Shown in pieces: positions 31,686 through 35,879 of a DNA stretch of 35,879 nucleotides. Origin of the DNA: Lachnospiraceae bacterium (lineage in GTDB: Bacteria > Bacillota > Clostridia > Lachnospirales > Lachnospiraceae). The notes under the pieces were generated by a model. It ran no database searches, had not been told where the DNA came from, and was given only the letters and a program-made list of their open reading frames with translations. Numbering within the stretch: position 1 is the stretch's first letter; each line of letters starts with the position of its first letter. The position numbers and the translations under genes are program-made. The DNA lies in the NCBI GenBank assembly GCA_017479935.1, contig JAFVBO010000033.1:1-35879 (forward strand). The letters are read 5' to 3'.

Positions 31686-32171
31686 TTGAGAAAAAACAGC
31701 CATAAGAATCTTCGGATCAACAGCGAGGTACAAAAGGAACTGAGCCAGATTATTCGAAGTGAAATCAAGGATCCGCGGGTCCACCCCATGACGTCCGTGA
31801 CGGAAGTGGAGGTTACGCCGGATCTCAAATACTGCACAGCTTATATCAGCGTGCTGGGAAGTGATGAGGAAGCGAAGGAGACGATGGAGGGCTTAAAGAA
31901 GGCAGTCGGCTTTATGCGAAAGCGCCTGGCGGCCACCGTCAACCTGCGCAATACGCCCGAGCTGCGACTGGTCTTAAACCAGTCCATCGCCTATGGCGTC
32001 AGCATGTCCAAGCGTCTGGAGGATCTGGTGAAGTCGGACGAGGAAAAGCATAAAGACGATGTGGACGGCGAAGAGACGGTAAGCGAAGAAGAGGCGGAAG
32101 AGAGCGAAGACGCGGATCTCGAAGAAGAGGAAGAAGAGAGAGAAGACACGGATCTCGAAGAAGAGGAATAA
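31686..32171 (+). CDS. rbfA: Ribosome-binding factor A with long acidic tail
   Basis: A 161-residue 30S maturation factor with a KH-like domain. RKNSHKNLRINSEVQKELSQII, then IRSEIKDPRVHPMTSVTEVEVTPDLKYCTAYISVLG and LRNTPELRLVLNQSIAYG are family hallmarks. The start is read as TTG 31686, about 10 nt after AAAGGA, because family members begin MRKNS-like; a GTG at 31668 is the alternative. The last ~45 residues are an acidic tail, partly an 11-12 residue duplication (EDADLEEEEEER / EDTDLEEEE), longer than the usual RbfA of about 115-130 residues. Confidence 0.9.
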   Translation: MRKNSHKNLRINSEVQKELSQIIRSEIKDPRVHPMTSVTEVEVTPDLKYCTAYISVLGSDEEAKETMEGLKKAVGFMRKRLAATVNLRNTPELRLVLNQSIAYGVSMSKRLEDLVKSDEEKHKDDVDGEETVSEEEAEESEDADLEEEEEEREDTDLEEEE

Positions 32172-32195
32172 TGCTGGCTGGCAGAAAGGAAGCAT

Positions 32196-33239
32196 ATGGC
32201 AGAGGAATACGGAACAACATCTTGCACAGAGAATACAGCGGGCGAGACGGCAGGGATCATCTACCGGGAGACGGATGTCATTCCGGACCGCATTCATTTT
32301 ATCGATAACCGGGTGAAGGACGCCTCCTCCATCCTGATCCTTGGCCATGTGCGCCCGGATGGGGACGCCGTGGGCAGCACGCTGGGGCTTTACAATTATC
32401 TGAAGGACAACTATCCGGATAAGAAGCTGACGATCTGCCTGGGAAATTATTCGGCGGATTTCAAGATGCTTTCCTGTGAGGACCAGGTACTTCACGAGCT
32501 TCCAAAGAATGCCAGCTTTGATATGGCGATCGCCTGCGACACAAGCTCGCGGGATCGGCTGGGAGATTTTGCGGATGCCTATTTTCAGGCACCCAGACGA
32601 ATCTGCGTCGATCACCACGTGACAAACCCCGGCTACGCCCAGGAAAGTGTGGTGGAGGCGGAGGCCTCTTCCGCGTCGGAGGTGCTCTACACGCTGCTCG
32701 ATCCGGAACGGATCAGCCTTCGCACGGCGGAATGCTTATACCTCGGGATCGTGCACGATACCGGCGTCTTCAAGCATTCCACGACGCATAAGAGCACGAT
32801 GGAAATCGCCGGAATCCTGCTGGAAAAAGGGGTTTCCTCCTCCCAGATCATTGACGGAACGTTCTATCACAAGACCTACAACCAGAACCAGATTCTGGGG
32901 CAGGCTTTGATCAATGCCACCCTGGAACTGGATGGCAAGGTGATTGTCAGCCTTTTAAGCCGCGAGGAGATGGATCGTTACCATGCGACCAGCGTGGATT
33001 TGGATGGAATCATCGACCAGCTGCGGGTGACCGAAGGGTGCGAGATAGCCGTCCTTATCAATGAGAGCATGTACGGCGACTGCAAGGTCAGCATGCGCTC
33101 CTCCTCCACGGCAAATGTCAGTGCCGTCGCGTCCCAGTTTGGCGGGGGCGGGCATGTGAAAGCCGCCGGCTGTACGGTGCATGGGAAGGCGGAAGAGGTG
33201 AAGAAAAAGCTTCTTCCGGTGATTGCGACGGCTCTGTAA
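32196..33239 (+). CDS. nrnA: DHH-family nanoRNase / pAp phosphatase
   Basis: A 347-residue Mn2+-dependent phosphoesterase of the DHH/DHHA1 family, which degrades short oligoribonucleotides and dephosphorylates pAp. Motifs: GHVRPDGDAVGSTLGL (motif I), a CDTSSRDRLGDF strand with a metal Asp, the name-giving VDHHVTNPGYA, a GIVHDTGVFKHSTT segment, and the C-terminal DHHA1 motif QFGGGGHVKAAGC. AAAGGAAG precedes the ATG. It follows rbfA by 24 bp, as in many Firmicutes, with truB next. A 10-bp hairpin (33258-33283) lies in the gap to truB. Confidence 0.93.
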   Translation: MAEEYGTTSCTENTAGETAGIIYRETDVIPDRIHFIDNRVKDASSILILGHVRPDGDAVGSTLGLYNYLKDNYPDKKLTICLGNYSADFKMLSCEDQVLHELPKNASFDMAIACDTSSRDRLGDFADAYFQAPRRICVDHHVTNPGYAQESVVEAEASSASEVLYTLLDPERISLRTAECLYLGIVHDTGVFKHSTTHKSTMEIAGILLEKGVSSSQIIDGTFYHKTYNQNQILGQALINATLELDGKVIVSLLSREEMDRYHATSVDLDGIIDQLRVTEGCEIAVLINESMYGDCKVSMRSSSTANVSAVASQFGGGGHVKAAGCTVHGKAEEVKKKLLPVIATAL

Positions 33240-33346
33240 CATGGATCCGCGAAATACGCCGCTTGCAGCGGGGTGCAAGCGGCTGTGCTGAGTAGATACA
33301 ATTGCTCTCATAATTCAAAATGGTTTGTCAGGAGCGAGGGAGGAAT

Positions 33347-34267
33347 ATGGACGGCATCATCAATATTTACAAGGAAAAAGGCTTCACCTCGCACGATGTG
33401 GTGGCTAAGCTTCGCGGGATCTGTGGGCAGAAAAAGATCGGTCATACGGGCACCCTGGATCCGGACGCGGTGGGCGTTCTCCCGGTGTGCCTGGGGAAGG
33501 CGACACGCGTGGCGGAGCTTCTGACCGAGAAGGACAAGGAGTACGAGGCGGTTTTGCGTCTGGGGGTCAAGACGGATACGCTGGATATCACGGGTCAGGT
33601 GCTGGAAGAACGCCCGGTGAGCGTGTCGGAGGAAGACATCCGGGAAGCCGTAGGGGCGTTTGTCGGGACCATCCGCCAGGTACCGCCCATGTATTCGGCC
33701 CTGAAGGTAAACGGAAAAAAACTGTATGAGCTGGCGCGCGCGGGCAAGGAAGTGGAACGGGAGGCACGGGAGGTGACGATCCATGCCCTGGAAATCCTTT
33801 CGGTTTCGCTTCCGCTTGTCACCCTTCGGGTCCATTGCTCCCGGGGAACCTACATCCGGAGCCTTTGCGATGATCTCGGAGAGCGCCTGGGCTGTGGAGG
33901 GTGCATGGAAAGCCTGAAAAGGACGCGCTCCGGCGTCTTTTCTCTATCTGACGCGGTGCCTCTGTCGGAGGTGCAAAGGCGGAAAGAAGAGGGCACGATC
34001 GAGGAGCTTCTGCTCCCGGTGGATGTGTTGTTCGCCGGATGCAAGGCCTACCGTTGCCCGGAGGATTTAGATAAGAGACTCAAAAACGGCAATCCGTTAC
34101 CGTTTAAGGCGCTTGGGCCATATGCCGGGGCGGCTGATGCCGGTTTAGAAGGACAGATCCAGAATGTTTCCAGGGATCTCGTCCGAGTTTATGATTTCGA
34201 AGGGCATTTTGCCGGTCTGTACCGAATAGATGAGGGGCTGGTCAGACCGGAGAAGGTCTTTTTCTGA
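33347..34267 (+). CDS. truB: tRNA pseudouridine-55 synthase
   Basis: This 306-residue enzyme isomerises U55 in the T loop of tRNAs. The N-terminal GIINIYKEKGFTSHDVVAKLR is followed by KKIGHTGTLDPDAVGVLPVCLGKATR with the catalytic Asp38. Next come YEAVLRLGVKTDTLDITG, the QVPPMYSALKVNGKKLYELAR block and VHCSRGTYIRSLCDDLGERLG, and a C-terminal PUA-like region. ATG 33347 is 5 nt after GGGAGG and matches family N-termini; the longer frame at 33320 is rejected. Confidence 0.95.
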   Translation: MDGIINIYKEKGFTSHDVVAKLRGICGQKKIGHTGTLDPDAVGVLPVCLGKATRVAELLTEKDKEYEAVLRLGVKTDTLDITGQVLEERPVSVSEEDIREAVGAFVGTIRQVPPMYSALKVNGKKLYELARAGKEVEREAREVTIHALEILSVSLPLVTLRVHCSRGTYIRSLCDDLGERLGCGGCMESLKRTRSGVFSLSDAVPLSEVQRRKEEGTIEELLLPVDVLFAGCKAYRCPEDLDKRLKNGNPLPFKALGPYAGAADAGLEGQIQNVSRDLVRVYDFEGHFAGLYRIDEGLVRPEKVFF

Positions 34268-34388
34268 TAAGAATGAAAACAAGCCTGTAGCCACAGAAAA
34301 ACAGGCAGGGACGGAAGGGTTATCTAAAGCAAAGAACCCATGTATCGGCTTTCCTGTTATATACGGCTCAGTTAAGGGATAGGGTATT

Positions 34389-35306
34389 ATGGAATATATC
34401 AGGGGAACGGAATTTGAAATTCCGGGTTTTTCAGCGGTCACGCTCGGGAAGTTCGATGGCATGCATCTGGGCCATCAGGAGCTTCTTGCCAATATGGAAC
34501 GGTTCCGGGCGGACGGCGCGAAGATGGTGGTGTTTACCTTTGGAACATCGCCGTATGAGCTCTTAAAGGGACATACGCCTCTCCTCATGACCAACGAAGA
34601 GAGAAGAAATTACTGTGAGCGGGCCGGGGTGGACTATCTGATCGAGTTTCCGTTTACGGACGAGGTCTGCCATATGTCCGCGGAGACCTTCATCCAGAAG
34701 GTCATCTGCAAGCAACTCCACGCCCGGTATGTGGTCGTGGGAACCGACTTCGGCTTCGGCTACAAACGGCAGGGCAACGTAGCGCTGCTGAAAAGCCTGG
34801 AGGAACGCTTTGGATATAAGACTTTTCCGATAGAGAAAAAGCGGGACGAGACAGGGCGTGAGATCAGCAGTACCTACATCCGGGAAGAGCTGACGGCCGG
34901 CCATATGGAGAAAGCGGCCGCGTTGGCGGGGACACCCTACTATTTAAGCGGGGAAATCGTGCACGGGAAACAGTTTGGGCGGACCTACGGGATTCCGACC
35001 ATCAACATGATCCCGCAGGAAGGAAAGCTTCTGCCGCCGTTCGGGGTGTATGTGAGCCGGGTGACACTGGAAAAGAAGACCTACCGGGGCGTCACCAATA
35101 TCGGTGTCCGCCCGACGGTCAGCGAAACAGGAAACGTCAACATGGAAACCTTCCTGTTTGATTTTGACGGGGATGTGTACGGCGATGAGGCTGTGCTGGA
35201 GCTGCTGCATTACATCCGGCCGGAGAAAAAATTTTCCTCCTTGGAGGAGCTTGAGACGCAGATAAAGGCGGATGCGAACACCGCCGTGAACTGGAAAGAG
35301 AGGTAA
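34389..35306 (+). CDS. ribF: Bifunctional riboflavin kinase / FAD synthetase
   Basis: This 305-residue enzyme phosphorylates riboflavin to FMN and adenylates FMN to FAD. The N-terminal adenylyltransferase domain shows TLGKFDGMHLGHQELL (nucleotide-binding HxGH), VVGTDFGFGYKRQGN and SSTYIREEL. The C-terminal riboflavin kinase domain shows LSGEIVHGKQFGRTYGIPTINM and GVYVSRV, then TNIGVRPTV and the catalytic-Glu region METFLFDFDGDVYG. It is the usual last gene of the truB-ribF pair, here after a 121-bp gap with no clear promoter or terminator. Confidence 0.95.
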   Translation: MEYIRGTEFEIPGFSAVTLGKFDGMHLGHQELLANMERFRADGAKMVVFTFGTSPYELLKGHTPLLMTNEERRNYCERAGVDYLIEFPFTDEVCHMSAETFIQKVICKQLHARYVVVGTDFGFGYKRQGNVALLKSLEERFGYKTFPIEKKRDETGREISSTYIREELTAGHMEKAAALAGTPYYLSGEIVHGKQFGRTYGIPTINMIPQEGKLLPPFGVYVSRVTLEKKTYRGVTNIGVRPTVSETGNVNMETFLFDFDGDVYGDEAVLELLHYIRPEKKFSSLEELETQIKADANTAVNWKER

Positions 35307-35315
35307 GAGAAGCCT

Positions 35316-35879
35316 ATGCTTCTTTTGTGCGACCATGTAAGTAAGAGCTTCGGGGAAACCGTCATCTTTCAGGATGCCGTATTTACGCTGGAAGAGCGCG
35401 AGAAGGCGGCCATCGTCGGGCCGAACGGAGCCGGCAAATCCACGTTAATTAAGACCTTTACCGGGGAAGAAGAGGCGGATTCCGGCCAGTTTGTCCTGGC
35501 AAAGGGCAAGACCGTGGGATACCTGGCGCAAAACCCCGTGTTCGAGACCGATCAGACCATCTACGAGACGCTTTTGGATGTCAAGAAGGACCTGGTTTTC
35601 ATGGAAAAGAAAATCCGGGACCTGGAGCACGCCATGAGCGAGCTTTCGGGGGAGGATCTGGCAGAGTGCATGGCGCAGTATGATCGCGTATCCCATGAGT
35701 TTGAACGCGCCGGAGGTTTTGTGTACCGGAGCGAGATGACCGGCGTCTTAAAGGGCCTTGGCTTCACCGAAGCGGAGTTTGACAAGCCGGTTTCCCAGCT
35801 CTCGGGAGGGCAGAGAACCCGCGTGTTCTTAGGCCGTCTTCTCCTTACCAAGCCGGACCTGCTGCTCCTTGACGAGCCG
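35316..35879 (+). CDS. ABC-F family ATPase, N-terminal part (partial)
   Basis: The first 188 codons of a soluble, duplicated-ATPase ABC-F protein; these bind the ribosome and act in translation control or antibiotic resistance. Visible are the A-loop region (HVSKSFGETVIF), Walker A VGPNGAGKST, the Q-loop in GYLAQNPVFETD, an arm-like helical stretch with many Glu and Lys, the signature LSGGQRTRVFLGRLLLTKPD and the start of Walker B, LLLLDEP, where the window ends. No membrane segments are present. The start is ATG 35316, 9 nt after the ribF stop. The subtype cannot be assigned without the second half. Confidence 0.9.
   Translation, partial: MLLLCDHVSKSFGETVIFQDAVFTLEEREKAAIVGPNGAGKSTLIKTFTGEEEADSGQFVLAKGKTVGYLAQNPVFETDQTIYETLLDVKKDLVFMEKKIRDLEHAMSELSGEDLAECMAQYDRVSHEFERAGGFVYRSEMTGVLKGLGFTEAEFDKPVSQLSGGQRTRVFLGRLLLTKPDLLLLDEP

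Overview
The window is a chromosomal segment of a Gram-positive anaerobe, most likely a member of the Clostridia close to Lachnospiraceae. The evidence is strong AGGAGG-type ribosome binding sites, sigma-A promoters with 17-bp spacers, hairpin-plus-T-run terminators, the gap-pgk-tpiA-gpmI glycolytic order and the Firmicutes-type rimP-nusA-ylxR-ylxQ-infB-rbfA-nrnA-truB-ribF cluster. I assign no genus. I see no phage, plasmid or transposase gene, so this is core genome with some accessory insertions between genes.

Layout. 1-4054 holds lower glycolysis on the plus strand (end of GAPDH, pgk, tpiA, gpmI), separated by hairpins. 4142-5769 is a xylulokinase-like sugar kinase with its own promoter and a structured leader. 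5818-7640 encodes two exported proteins, one a lipoprotein with a Pro-Glu repeat stalk and an L,D-transpeptidase-like domain. 7952-8833 (minus) is a LacX-type aldose 1-epimerase relative. 9284-13261 is a three-gene ABC exporter with overlapping genes (ATPase plus two ABC-2 permeases). 13441-14217 (minus) is coaX, followed by two identical tRNA-Glu(CUC) genes and one tRNA-Pro(CGG), all minus. 14738-16109 has no credible gene and is the strangest stretch: two neighbouring tandem arrays, unrelated in consensus but both with an exact 64-bp period, bounded by copies of a long-hairpin repeat family. 16151-21793 is an amidohydrolase locus: one minus-strand and two plus-strand M20 metallohydrolases plus a polytopic membrane transporter. 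22137-25604 is a four-gene redox and membrane cluster (flavin reductase-like, SDR-like, DUF1295-like and an unknown membrane protein). 26004-35306 is the transcription, translation and ribosome-maturation operon, and the window ends inside an ABC-F ATPase gene.

The main discoveries are non-coding. (a) The twin 64-bp arrays, each unit carrying a hairpin, with pairing largely kept despite base changes. (b) A family of 200-350 bp imperfect inverted repeats with conserved arms and a conserved asymmetric internal loop: full copies at 15756-16107 and 25639-25850, a half copy at 14745-14802 and a shortened relative at 13298-13393. Two further long hairpins, at 7678-7896 and 8969-9135, share the architecture. 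(c) infB has no ATG, GTG or TTG at its expected N-terminus; an AGGAGG site sits 8 nt before an in-frame ACG codon. Other points are a terminator-like hairpin almost touching the gpmI start, low-complexity extensions in IF2, RbfA and the transpeptidase, and a charged insertion in the ABC ATPase. Everything was read by eye; homology statements rest on recognised motifs, not on a search.
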